A stretch of 22,757 nt of DNA from a bacterium (GCA_014384545.1 JACNFQ010000047.1:1-22757), one strand, 5' to 3'; positions 7,271 through 18,471 are shown, counted from the stretch's first letter. The notes: generated by a model not told the origin, from the letters alone. Numbers and translations: made by a program.

Positions 7271-10200
7271 GAGCTCCAGAAAAACGGAGGTAATACCCCG
7301 GCTGGCTTTGAGGAGAAAGTATCAAGTCGTCTGCACCACCTACCGAATACCCACCCGTTACCCAAAGACCTTCCGTAACCAAATACCCCAATTCGAACCG
7401 TTGACCTGCTTCTTTCACATCTCCGGTCATCCTGCGCGCCTCCACCATTGCAGTCCACGAATGCCATGTAATCCCCAACCCCAAACTCCCCATTCGGAGA
7501 TTCTCTTCCCCTAAAGGTGTCACAGAGCGGCGAGACCCCATTCGAGCAGTTAGATTCCAAATCCCTGGATTCCAAGCACCTGACCAGCTTAGAACATCAT
7601 GATCTCCTGAAGCCAACCAATCCCAATCTCTCAACCTGAAAGCTGTCCCTGAAAGGGTAACATGCCTTCCGTGCCACGAAAGCCCCAATGCTTCTCGGGT
7701 ATACCTCTTGTTCACCACGAAGCCCGATAACTCGCGGTCTCGGTTTGTAGCAAGGGTCAGGGATACCCCCCCGAACTGGCGTCTCGCCTGGATTGAGAAC
7801 GCATCTCTCTTCATATCACCCCCCAGTCCCGTTAGACTTTCACGAAGAGACCAATCTACAGACCACCCACCTGCCTGATGAGACCCAGCAATCTGATAGT
7901 TTTCATCCTCGGATGACAGAGCCGAATCACCTGATACAGAGAGAGACGCTGTCAAAGTGTGGAGCGGGGAAGGCGTCCATTTGGCATTGAGATCTTGTCC
8001 CCCAGTCAATCGCCCCTCCTTCTCTTCAAGTCGGTCCGTCAGTCCAAATGTCAATCCAGGAGCGACCGTTTCTGTCGCCCGGATGGACAAGAGTTTGTGG
8101 ACGGCCGATTGCCCCACTTTCACTTCTCGAGAAAGACGCCAATCAAGGGGGTTATCCCCCCACCGTCCGTTGAAACCCATCTCAAGGAGGTGGCGTGGCT
8201 GGGATATGAAATGGCGAGCATTCCATCGTCCACCAGACCAAGCACCATCCATTCGGAATTCAGTCTCGTCCGAAAGGGAGCTCCCAATCGCCTCAAGAAC
8301 ACGAGATTGACGTGCTTGGAACCCCATTCCCGACGAGAAGGTCCCCCGCCAAGAAACTTCAACGACCTCTTCCCTAACGCCACTCTCTGTTCGGCGGTTT
8401 CCAATGAATGACAACTGCCCTCCCCCAAGTGTGCCCCCCATCTCAAAACGGCTTTTTCGCTGAGGCGACATCCATCCCTCTCTTTCCTCCACTCGGTGAG
8501 ATGCCTTGGCGTTCCATCCCAACAAGCCACCTCCCCACCCCCAATCCTGAACGACCGAATCCGCACCTACATTGATGCCTTTCGCACTATATCCATCTTC
8601 CAGTCGAGTGCGAGAAAAAGAGAATCCTCCCCATCTCCCGCCTGCCCACGCCAGTCCCAATCGATCAGAATCGTGCCACGCACCATCAGGCATTATGGAC
8701 TGGGAAAAAGTAGCTCCTCCATCCGTTGAGAGCCAACTGCCATTATCTTCCGACCGGCTTCTAGCCCATTCTGCAGTCGCCGTGAATGCCCCTCGCTGAA
8801 AGCGTACATCTTGCCCCTCTAAGGCGTAATTCCCGGTCTCTCTCGTTTGAGAGAATCCCGTTACCCCAATCTGAAGACCACCACCAATATCACGGGATAC
8901 CCTGCCACCCCAAGTCGGTGTTTCTTCTGTGCGCAAAACCATTTGGTATTGCACTTGAAGGCGAGCTTTTTCATCCAACAAAAGTATGCCATGCCACTTT
9001 GATGCCAGCTCGGTCAAGGGTGAAAGCAGGCGTATACGGTCGCCTCCTTCCCTCACGAAATCGATATGCTCTTCCAATCCCCAAGGCCCATTCTCACTTC
9101 CATCTGGTTTAACGACCAAAACAGCTGCTTTTAGGGTTTCAAACTTGCGATCAACGGGGCGCAATTGATAGAGAAACCCTCCTGTATCCTCAAAGAGATC
9201 TTCTGTGTCTTGAACCACCTCCTCCGCTACAGAAAGGTCGACGACGGTGGCACCAGACGACCAATGCCCTTCGTACCCCTGAAACTGGGTGTCAAACTTG
9301 GCAAGGGAAAGTTGGCTAGAGCTTCTTACATTTCCGAATCTGAGGCTACCCCTTTCTCCCCATAACTTCCACGTAAGCCCTTTTCCCCCTCCATTCGGGT
9401 TGTAAGCGCCCACATTTCCGGGGTTCAAATGGGCCGATGGATCCGTCAGCTGTTTCCTCATTAAGGATTGACTTGACCAATCGGTATAGCTATCTGTCCA
9501 AGCGATTTCTAAGCCGATCCCTTCCCGAGGAGACCGCCATCTCAACGAACCCACGGGTTGGCTACTTCCTGAACCCATGGCAAAAGAGCCCACAAACCCA
9601 AATCCGGCACGCGGTTCAAAAGGATTGCCCTCATCAGGAATCAAGGGCAAAGAAAGGTCAACGATTCCACCCCCCATTAAACGGAAAGAAGAGAGGGCAA
9701 CGCTTGGAGCAGGTCGCCAGCCCGAAGGGACGCCACCACCAATTTCTAAGACACGATCCCCAGGGGCTAAGCCCTCCACACGGAAGGAACCTTGGGCATC
9801 AGTAACGATCGTGGTCCCATTCCCAAACTGAAGTTGCAGACCACCAACTCCTACCTCTTCTTTGTCGAATTGACCATCCCCATCCACATCCAACCAAGAG
9901 CGACCCGAAAGAAGCCCCAATGAAAACATTCTGTCTGGGAAAATCTCCATGGAGGCTTGCGCTTCACCAGAAAGATAACTGCCCTGCTGGGTAGCTACAT
10001 GGAAGAGGAGTCCTGCCGACCCAATAAGGGTGGGGTCGGTACTCTTTACACCGAAAGTCTCTACCCAGACTTCACCAGGAGCGAGGGCAGGAATCTCAAT
10101 CTGATCCCTTTCTCCATTGACCGTCATACCCGGGGGCAGCGTAAGACGAAGAACGGAACCAAGGGGTGTGCCCTCAGGAGCGGTAATCTGAATACGCAAA

Positions 10201-10511
10201 CTCATCGGTTCACCATAGACCATTGATGCCCTATCGGGTGAGACCACCAATCCCACCGCAGCAAAAGAGAGAGCGTCCCAATCAAGAGTTGAACCCTGGG
10301 GCAAATACTGGTAAGCTAAACCTGAACTTGAGGAAATCTCAGCGATGCAGGGCACACCCGAGTCAATCTCATAATCAGTAAGCTTTACCCCCGACTTGGG
10401 ATGGAGACAAGACAGACTGGTGGACTCGGGGACAATCCCTGCTACAGTGAGTCTTCCCGCTAGCAGAGAGAGCGACAAGAAAAAGAGAAGAAAGAAAGAG
10501 TTATCCTTCAC
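7266..10511 (-). CDS. Outer-membrane beta-barrel protein with DUF11-like and SdrD-B-like domains
   Basis: This 1081-residue exported protein starts with a Sec signal peptide: MKDN, a Phe/Leu-rich core, then an Ala-Gly region near residue 25. Residues about 82-192 look like a DUF11-type beta-sandwich. Residues 200-258 resemble an SdrD-B/carboxypeptidase-regulatory domain: SWLDVDGDGQFDKEE, TDAQGSFRVEGLAPGD. DVDGDGQFDKEE (208-219) fits a calcium-binding EF-hand loop. From about 300 to the end are alternating aromatic/polar beta strands rich in Gly, Trp and Arg, ending in YYLRFSGAL, as in an outer-membrane barrel, though the last residue is Leu rather than Phe. The likely place is the outer membrane with a periplasmic or surface N-terminal part; the function is unknown. 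The GTG start has no ribosome binding site but a TATAAT box seven bases upstream. Confidence 0.85.
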   Translation of the reverse strand: MKDNSFFLLFFLSLSLLAGRLTVAGIVPESTSLSCLHPKSGVKLTDYEIDSGVPCIAEISSSSGLAYQYLPQGSTLDWDALSFAAVGLVVSPDRASMVYGEPMSLRIQITAPEGTPLGSVLRLTLPPGMTVNGERDQIEIPALAPGEVWVETFGVKSTDPTLIGSAGLLFHVATQQGSYLSGEAQASMEIFPDRMFSLGLLSGRSWLDVDGDGQFDKEEVGVGGLQLQFGNGTTIVTDAQGSFRVEGLAPGDRVLEIGGGVPSGWRPAPSVALSSFRLMGGGIVDLSLPLIPDEGNPFEPRAGFGFVGSFAMGSGSSQPVGSLRWRSPREGIGLEIAWTDSYTDWSSQSLMRKQLTDPSAHLNPGNVGAYNPNGGGKGLTWKLWGERGSLRFGNVRSSSQLSLAKFDTQFQGYEGHWSSGATVVDLSVAEEVVQDTEDLFEDTGGFLYQLRPVDRKFETLKAAVLVVKPDGSENGPWGLEEHIDFVREGGDRIRLLSPLTELASKWHGILLLDEKARLQVQYQMVLRTEETPTWGGRVSRDIGGGLQIGVTGFSQTRETGNYALEGQDVRFQRGAFTATAEWARSRSEDNGSWLSTDGGATFSQSIMPDGAWHDSDRLGLAWAGGRWGGFSFSRTRLEDGYSAKGINVGADSVVQDWGWGGGLLGWNAKASHRVEEREGWMSPQRKSRFEMGGTLGGGQLSFIGNRRTESGVREEVVEVSWRGTFSSGMGFQARQSRVLEAIGSSLSDETEFRMDGAWSGGRWNARHFISQPRHLLEMGFNGRWGDNPLDWRLSREVKVGQSAVHKLLSIRATETVAPGLTFGLTDRLEEKEGRLTGGQDLNAKWTPSPLHTLTASLSVSGDSALSSEDENYQIAGSHQAGGWSVDWSLRESLTGLGGDMKRDAFSIQARRQFGGVSLTLATNRDRELSGFVVNKRYTREALGLSWHGRHVTLSGTAFRLRDWDWLASGDHDVLSWSGAWNPGIWNLTARMGSRRSVTPLGEENLRMGSLGLGITWHSWTAMVEARRMTGDVKEAGQRFELGYLVTEGLWVTGGYSVGGADDLILSPQSQPGYYLRFSGAL

Positions 10512-10518
10512 GGAACCT

Positions 10519-10524
10519 ATTATA
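10519..10524 (-). promoter_or_regulatory. -10 box, leaderless promoter of the 1081-residue gene
   Basis: The minus strand reads TATAAT, seven bases, then GTG at 10511. This is the clearest leaderless arrangement on this strand. A recognisable -35 TTGACA is missing. Confidence 0.6.
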
Positions 10525-10571
10525 GGGCGTTTTCTGGAAAAATCAGAAGGGTAAGGGCGTTATGGGGCGTT
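10525..10571. repeat. Three GGGCGTT direct repeats and a short inverted repeat in the divergent promoter gap
   Basis: GGGCGTT occurs at 10525-10531, 10555-10561 and 10565-10571, all in the same orientation within a 105-base gap between the divergent genes. Between the first two lies an inverted repeat, TTCTG (10532-10536) and CAGAA (10544-10548), with a 7-base spacer. These could be operator sites for a regulator acting on both promoters, but short motifs can recur by chance. Confidence 0.35.
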
Positions 10572-10603
10572 TTTTACCCCAAACCCTCTCAAGTTAGATA
10601 CGA

Positions 10604-10609
10604 TACAAT
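10604..10609 (+). promoter_or_regulatory. -10 box, leaderless promoter of pyrE
   Basis: TACAAT is followed by seven bases and then the GTG start at 10617. There is no ribosome binding site between them. The spacing matches the divergent gene on the other strand exactly. Confidence 0.55.
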
Positions 10610-10616
10610 CTCCCGT

Positions 10617-11183
10617 GTGAATTCACTTCTGACTTGTTTGGCTACGAAATCTCTCTTATTTGCCCCACCAGACAGACCTTTCTTATTGGCTTCAGGCGCA
10701 ACAAGTCCCTACTATTTGGACTGTAAGGGTGTTACTCTAGACCCCAAATCTCTTCGCCTTTTGGCTCGGGTCTGTGCAGAGAGAATTGAGCAGAAAAGTT
10801 GGCTACCCATGGGTGTGGGGGGATTGACTCTAGGAGCAGACCCCATTGCCATCGCCCTTTCACTTGAGGGTGAAAAGAGAGGACATCCTTGGCTCCCTTT
10901 CATCGTTAGAAAAGAGACCAAAGGAAGAGGAACCCATAAGCGCGTTGAAGGAAACTTGCCTGTTGGATGTGACGTTGTGGTCTTAGAAGATACGACGACG
11001 ACGGGGGGTTCGGCGATGAACGCTGTAATGGTCTTGCGCGCAGAGGGTTACCAAGTGTTGGGCGTGCTGACTTTGGTCGACAGAGAAGAGGGTGGCAAAG
11101 AACGCTTTGACAAGGAGAGTGTCCCTTTTGAAGCGCTTTTCACTCTGAAAGAAGTCTTGGCACGCTCCCAAGAACTTCACTGA
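10617..11183 (+). CDS. pyrE: Orotate phosphoribosyltransferase
   Basis: PyrE joins orotate to phosphoribosyl diphosphate to give orotidine monophosphate in pyrimidine synthesis, in the cytoplasm. Of 188 residues, SGATSPYYLDCK at about 26-37 is the orotate-side motif. VRKETKGRGTHKRVEG at about 97-112 is the catalytic flexible loop with its lysines. VVVLEDTTTTGGSA at 119-132 is the PRPP-binding signature. It is the only plus-strand gene in the window. The start is GTG and the message appears leaderless, because TACAAT ends seven bases upstream and no ribosome binding site exists. Its last 44 bases overlap the end of waaA on the opposite strand. The identification is secure. Confidence 0.96.
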   Translation: MNSLLTCLATKSLLFAPPDRPFLLASGATSPYYLDCKGVTLDPKSLRLLARVCAERIEQKSWLPMGVGGLTLGADPIAIALSLEGEKRGHPWLPFIVRKETKGRGTHKRVEGNLPVGCDVVVLEDTTTTGGSAMNAVMVLRAEGYQVLGVLTLVDREEGGKERFDKESVPFEALFTLKEVLARSQELH

Positions 11184-12399
11184 CCATTCGTCGGGCAGCC
11201 CCCGACCGAACTTTCACAATCCATGGACCCAACCGACCCGCCTGTGCTGCTTCATCGGGGTGGTCCAACCAACCCTTTAGAGCAACGATGAGATCTTCTC
11301 TGTCCACGCTCCGTGCGGCTCCATGACCAAGAAGTTCTCCGGCTACATCTCTGAAGTTATCCATATAGGGACCGAAGAGGGTAGGGATACCCATTGAGGC
11401 TGGTTCCAGGGGATTGTGACCGCCACGGGGTATCCAAGACCCGCCGACCAAGGCGATTGTCGCCCAACGATACAACCCAGCAAGTACGCCGATTTCATCC
11501 ACAATAAGTACATCCCAATCTGATTGGCACCCTTCGGACCACCGAACCACTTTGAACTCTGCAGCGATATCCGCAACCCAATCCGCTCGATCCACCTGGC
11601 GAGGAGCGATGACTAACCTCAAATCTCCGTCTTTGCGCAATCGTCCAAACGCCCCAAGAATCATCTCTTCTTCCCCTTCGTGGGTACTGCCCGCGACAAG
11701 TACTCTCTCCATCGGGCCCCAATCATCACTATCGATAATCGTCGTGGGTAACTTCTTGTCAAACTTGAGGTCGCCCAAGCAGAGACCTCGACCGTCCCCA
11801 GCCAACTGCTTGGCACGGTCAAGGTCCTCTAGCCCTCTCATCAATCTCAACCTAAACTGCCGAATCATCCATCCCACCACACCCCGAAAGGGCCATGGAG
11901 TTGCCCACATACGGTCCGAGACCCTTCCATTGACCCAGAAAAGGGGAATCTCCTTCTCTCTACATGACCCCATCATCACTGGCCACAACTCGGTCTCCAC
12001 AAAGAGGGCTGCTTTAGGCATCGTCTGTTCCAGAAAAGAACCAACGGCATGAGCCACATCAAAGGGCGCGACTGCTACAAAAAGCCCCTCTCTTTGAAAT
12101 CGGGCTTTTGCCACTTTCCACCCTGCCCTTGTTCCCACTGTGATTAGGATTTTATCCTCTCCAGCATTCAAGAAAGCTTCAACCAAGGATTCTGCCGCAC
12201 CAACCTCTCCTACACTGACAGCGTGGATCCAAATCCCCCCTTGAGGAAGGTCCTTGAATCTCCCGAGGCGACCCTCGTTGAAAGAATCACGAGGAAGTAG
12301 ATGGAGGATGGGAGAGAGTGCCTTCCCCAAAGCTCGATAAATCCACCACCAAATCGGGAAGGAAGAACGCTCTACCACTTTGAGGGGACGAATCCCCAC
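11140..12399 (-). CDS. waaA: 3-deoxy-D-manno-octulosonic acid (Kdo) transferase
   Basis: WaaA adds Kdo to the lipid A precursor on the cytoplasmic face of the inner membrane, so this organism makes lipopolysaccharide. The protein is 419 residues, the usual length. A hydrophobic N-terminus (WWWIYRALGKAL) anchors it. IWIHAVSVGEVGAAE near 56-70, ETELWP at 135-140, GSTHEGEE at 237-244 and GGSWIPRGGHNPLEPA at 319-334 are all hallmarks of the GT30 family. I chose the GTG at 12399, nine bases after the gdhA stop. AGGAG lies almost directly against it, so the ATT two codons later, with better spacing, is a possible real start. The downstream end overlaps pyrE tail to tail. It is probably cotranscribed with gdhA. 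Confidence 0.94.
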   Translation of the reverse strand: MGIRPLKVVERSSFPIWWWIYRALGKALSPILHLLPRDSFNEGRLGRFKDLPQGGIWIHAVSVGEVGAAESLVEAFLNAGEDKILITVGTRAGWKVAKARFQREGLFVAVAPFDVAHAVGSFLEQTMPKAALFVETELWPVMMGSCREKEIPLFWVNGRVSDRMWATPWPFRGVVGWMIRQFRLRLMRGLEDLDRAKQLAGDGRGLCLGDLKFDKKLPTTIIDSDDWGPMERVLVAGSTHEGEEEMILGAFGRLRKDGDLRLVIAPRQVDRADWVADIAAEFKVVRWSEGCQSDWDVLIVDEIGVLAGLYRWATIALVGGSWIPRGGHNPLEPASMGIPTLFGPYMDNFRDVAGELLGHGAARSVDREDLIVALKGWLDHPDEAAQAGRLGPWIVKVRSGAARRMVSEVLGSVPRLLSE

Positions 12400-12408
12400 C
12401 TCCTAGAC

Positions 12409-15535
<3,127 letters not shown>

Positions 15536-15537
15536 AC

Positions 15538-17517
15538 CTAACTACCAGGAATGAAAAAGAGAATCTCGGAATGCGCAGCAAGCCGAAAAAAGACCGATGG
15601 TGCTAGCCCCACAAAAAGAGTAAAAAAGGTTGCAAATGCGACTCCAGTCCAGGTAAAGACCACCCCTTTGAGCTGGGCGGGTTCACCACTTTCTTCGGGT
15701 TGCTTCAGGAACATCTCTCGGGCCACCTTGAAGTAATAGTAGAGGGCAATAACGGTATTCAAACCACCCACGGCAACGAGCCAAACCAATTGAGGCGTTT
15801 CCAAGGCAGCCATAAAGACGCTCCATTTCGCCCAAGCCCCAGCTGTAGGGGGAATGCCTGCAAGGCTAGCCAAACAGATTAGCATCAAGAGCGCCATACC
15901 CGCTTCTCGCCGCCACAACCCTCGAAATCCCTGCAGTGTGGGGGGAATACCCTTAGACTCAAGATAGGAAACGACACCAAATGCCCCCACATTCATAAAG
16001 ATATAACAGAAAAGATAGAAAAGAGCTGCTTGGAATCCCAACGAATGGAAAGGGGTGATGCCCGGAGCAACGGCGGCCGCTACGATCGCCATTAGGACGA
16101 ATCCGACATGAGCTATTGAGGAAAAGGCGAGCATCCTCTTTACATTTTTCTGATGGAGTGCAGAGAGGTTACCGACAGTCATGGTGATAGCCGCCAATCC
16201 AGCGAGTATCCCCGTCCAGTGCATCGTCATCGGTGCCAATCCCAAGAGAAAGATGCGCATCCAGACACAGAACCCCGCCACCTTTGGGGCCAGAGCCAAG
16301 AACACACCTACAGGTGCAGGAGAGCCTTCTACGGCATCAGGGAACCACTGATGGAACGGGGCAACCGCAATCTTATAACCCAACCCTGCCACCATCACAG
16401 CTAATGCCAGCCCAATAAGCCCTTCGTTGGGATGCCCCTTATCCAACAACCAATAGATATCATATAGATTCGTCGTTCCCAACAATCCATAGAACAACGC
16501 CCCCGCCAAGAGAATGAGAATTCCCGAAAAGACGCCCACAAGGAAATACTTGAGCATTGCCTCTCCGCTTCGAGCCCCTTCTCGACTAAAACCGACGAGG
16601 AGATAGAGAGTGATAGAGCTAAACTCCGTCATGACATAGATAGCCAAGAGGTCGGAAGAAGCGACCATAAACATCAAACTCACACCAGCGATCATCAAGA
16701 GTGCAAAGAACTCACCCCGGTTCTTCCTGAGTTTGGGATGGTCCCATGCTAAGAGAATCGTGAAGATAACGATGATATCAATCGTCAGCTCCCAGAAAAT
16801 TGAGAAGGGATCAAAAGTCTCCATTCCTCCCCAGAATTGACCAAGGTTCCACGTGAAATGGCGACTCGTCAGCCGAATAATTGCAAAGGTAGTCGCAATA
16901 CTAAAGAGCTGGAAAAAGAGAGCAAGTGAAGGAATCCAATGGCGCTCTTTGGCAACCCGACCCAGTCCGAAGAACATGGCAAAAACGAAACCACCTAAAA
17001 CCCAAGGTTTGGGGTCACCCCAAGGTAGGTCGGCAAAGTTCAAGATTTGAGCAGCAGGTAGAGCCATAAGTAGCCCCAAGCCAGAAGCGCCCCACTTGGG
17101 TAGAGATAGACGACTTCCCTTCTGCTTGGTCAGGAAAGCAAAGAGGATTCCAAAGACCAGAAATCCAAGAACCCACGCCCAAGTCCCCCCCTTGGGAAGC
17201 CCCATTGAGATGCCGATAGATGCAGCAATAACTCCGCCAAATCCACCCACACCTGTAGCGTCCCAACTGGGCAAAAGACGATTCCCTTCTCCCCCCTTCT
17301 TCTTGAGGACAATCGCCATCCCCAAGACGAGCAAAGCCCCCACAGCGACCGCAATCTCAGGAACGAGAAGGAAATACCCTTGGTGCTTATGGAGAAGGAA
17401 CTGGAGCGCTTGGTCTAACGCGACCAAAGGATTGAGCGTATCGAATGAGAACCCAAAGACCGAAACCCCCAAAGAGGAAGAGGTCAGTGAGGACCCCAAG
17501 AGAGGAAGGTGAAACAT
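15538..17517 (-). CDS. nuoN: NADH-quinone oxidoreductase subunit N with long N-terminal extension
   Basis: NuoN is a proton-pumping membrane subunit of respiratory complex I, related to Mrp antiporters. The 659-residue protein has many membrane spans. Pumping residues are in place: Glu298 in MTEFSSITLYLLVGF, Lys382 in GYKIAVAPFHQWFPDAVEGSP (a channel motif), Lys412 in LAPKVAGF and Lys564 in PPTAGAWAKW. These correspond to the E. coli NuoN set E133, K217, K247 and K395. The key Glu is about 165 residues later than in E. coli, because the N-terminal region holds extra hydrophobic spans. In most bacteria nuoN follows nuoM; here no other nuo gene is in view. The upstream neighbour is a secreted protein, 16 bases away. 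The identification is strong; assignment as N rather than another Mrp-like subunit is by closest motif fit. Confidence 0.9.
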   Translation of the reverse strand: MFHLPLLGSSLTSSSLGVSVFGFSFDTLNPLVALDQALQFLLHKHQGYFLLVPEIAVAVGALLVLGMAIVLKKKGGEGNRLLPSWDATGVGGFGGVIAASIGISMGLPKGGTWAWVLGFLVFGILFAFLTKQKGSRLSLPKWGASGLGLLMALPAAQILNFADLPWGDPKPWVLGGFVFAMFFGLGRVAKERHWIPSLALFFQLFSIATTFAIIRLTSRHFTWNLGQFWGGMETFDPFSIFWELTIDIIVIFTILLAWDHPKLRKNRGEFFALLMIAGVSLMFMVASSDLLAIYVMTEFSSITLYLLVGFSREGARSGEAMLKYFLVGVFSGILILLAGALFYGLLGTTNLYDIYWLLDKGHPNEGLIGLALAVMVAGLGYKIAVAPFHQWFPDAVEGSPAPVGVFLALAPKVAGFCVWMRIFLLGLAPMTMHWTGILAGLAAITMTVGNLSALHQKNVKRMLAFSSIAHVGFVLMAIVAAAVAPGITPFHSLGFQAALFYLFCYIFMNVGAFGVVSYLESKGIPPTLQGFRGLWRREAGMALLMLICLASLAGIPPTAGAWAKWSVFMAALETPQLVWLVAVGGLNTVIALYYYFKVAREMFLKQPEESGEPAQLKGVVFTWTGVAFATFFTLFVGLAPSVFFRLAAHSEILFFIPGS

Positions 17518-17533
17518 ATCTCTGACTAACTAC

Positions 17534-18139
17534 TTAGGGAAGATCCGAACGGAGATAGAAGTTCTCGGTGCGCCAAACGACTTGGTTGGGATCATCCTGG
17601 AAATAAGCACCAAAGCGCATCTGCACCAACGCAGGAGCGACCGATACGACCTGTGCAACACCCATTACGATTCGGGTGGTCTTCGTTTCAGGGTTGAAAA
17701 ATCCATCCGCTTGAAAAGGTCCCAACCGAGCATCAGGGGCAAAAAGTGAAGAGAAAGGGGATCCCCTTTGTTGCAACACAGCAAAGAGCTGACCATCAAA
17801 TCCCATCACGCCCACCACATCAAACCCAGCCCGAAAACTCATAGCAACCTTAGCCACAGAAGAGGCAAGAATCGCAGAAGGTTGCGTTGTAATGCCCTGA
17901 TCGGGCAGAAGTTCGGCAGGAATCGAAGCGGGAATCACAAAGGGGTCGTACTTGAAAAAGTCCGGTTTTTCTTCACTCCGATAACTACGGAAAATATCGA
18001 ATTTGACATCCAAGACTCCTTGACGCAAATCCAGTTCGCGCAACGCTTGTGCCTGATCCCTATATTCTCCAGAATGCCCGGAAGAAGGGAAGATCGCCCA
18101 AAATAGAACAATCAAGAAAGCAGAAAGGAGCTTGTTCAA
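17534..18139 (-). CDS. Secreted protein of unknown function, possibly PilP-like
   Basis: This gene encodes a 201-residue exported protein that I do not recognise. I chose the TTG at 18139 because it gives a clean signal peptide: NKLL, a hydrophobic core AFLIVLFWAIF, then PSSGHS. A weak TAGG ribosome binding site is six bases before. A longer frame opening at 18253 would overlap the small gene upstream and lacks a reason to exist. There is no lipobox cysteine. The mature part has KYDPFVIPASIPAEL and then a beta-rich segment, FDVVGVMGFDGQLFAVLQQ, which faintly resembles the DPF/beta-strand layout of PilP. As the pilQ-pilMN-pilO cluster is just upstream and no pilP is seen, a PilP-like periplasmic role is possible, but this is inference from position and a loose pattern. 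Confidence 0.7.
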   Translation of the reverse strand: MNKLLSAFLIVLFWAIFPSSGHSGEYRDQAQALRELDLRQGVLDVKFDIFRSYRSEEKPDFFKYDPFVIPASIPAELLPDQGITTQPSAILASSVAKVAMSFRAGFDVVGVMGFDGQLFAVLQQRGSPFSSLFAPDARLGPFQADGFFNPETKTTRIVMGVAQVVSVAPALVQMRFGAYFQDDPNQVVWRTENFYLRSDLP

Positions 18140-18146
18140 AGTAAAC

Positions 18147-18293
18147 CTACGCGACCCACTCTTGGTGATAAACCAGACCAAACTGTCTAGGTGCAGGATC
18201 GCTCTTCCCTTTATTAATGAAAAAGAGAACCCCCGCCAGAACCAAACCACCAACGATTGCGACCACTAAGACCGCCTTCCAGTCGATATCCAT
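18147..18293 (-). CDS. 48-residue single-span membrane protein
   Basis: A short open frame of 48 residues lies between two other minus-strand genes, seven bases before the next start and 20 bases after the previous stop. It begins MDIDWKAVLVVAIVGG, continues as one strongly hydrophobic span to LFFINKGK, and ends in a short hydrophilic tail. The charges, acidic before and basic after the span, would place the tail in the cytoplasm. No ribosome binding site precedes the ATG, so it may be translated by coupling or from a leaderless message. The start resembles that of the neighbouring 49-residue protein (M-x-[IV]-D-x-K-[AV]). I do not recognise it. Confidence 0.65.
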   Translation of the reverse strand: MDIDWKAVLVVAIVGGLVLAGVLFFINKGKSDPAPRQFGLVYHQEWVA

Positions 18294-18313
18294 AGAGGGC
18301 TGGTACCGACTCG

Positions 18314-18463
18314 TTACTGACCGAGAGCGATGCCTGTAGGGGCCTCTCCAGCCAATGTTCCACTGGTAGAAGCCTCAGCCTTGTTGCTGTTCCAAACGAC
18401 GATACCGAGAACGGCTACGACAAGAACGATGACCAATGTGGCAACTTTGTTATCAACCTGCAT
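18314..18463 (-). CDS. 49-residue single-span membrane protein with strong expression signals
   Basis: A 49-residue protein begins MQVDNKVATLVIVLVVAVLG and continues through IVVWNSNKAEAS into a small hydrophilic tail rich in Ala, Gly, Ser and Thr. It has one N-terminal membrane span. A full AGGAGG lies eight bases before the ATG, and a perfect TATAAT lies 28 bases upstream. That is the best combination of promoter and ribosome binding site in the window, so it is likely a real and well expressed gene despite its size. It heads the run of genes that goes on to the 48-residue protein, the secreted protein and nuoN. Its function is unknown; a small pilus or complex I accessory subunit are both possible. 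Confidence 0.75.
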   Translation of the reverse strand: MQVDNKVATLVIVLVVAVLGIVVWNSNKAEASTSGTLAGEAPTGIALGQ

Positions 18464-18471
18464 AATAAAAA

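Noticed and set aside
7258-7575. N-terminal extension of the GlmU-type protein to 7575
   Set aside because: It overlaps the C-terminal barrel-coding region of the preceding gene in another frame and has no GlmU similarity.
18140-18253. N-terminal extension of the secreted protein to 18253
   Set aside because: It would overlap the 48-residue gene and bury a clean signal peptide that starts at the TTG at 18139.
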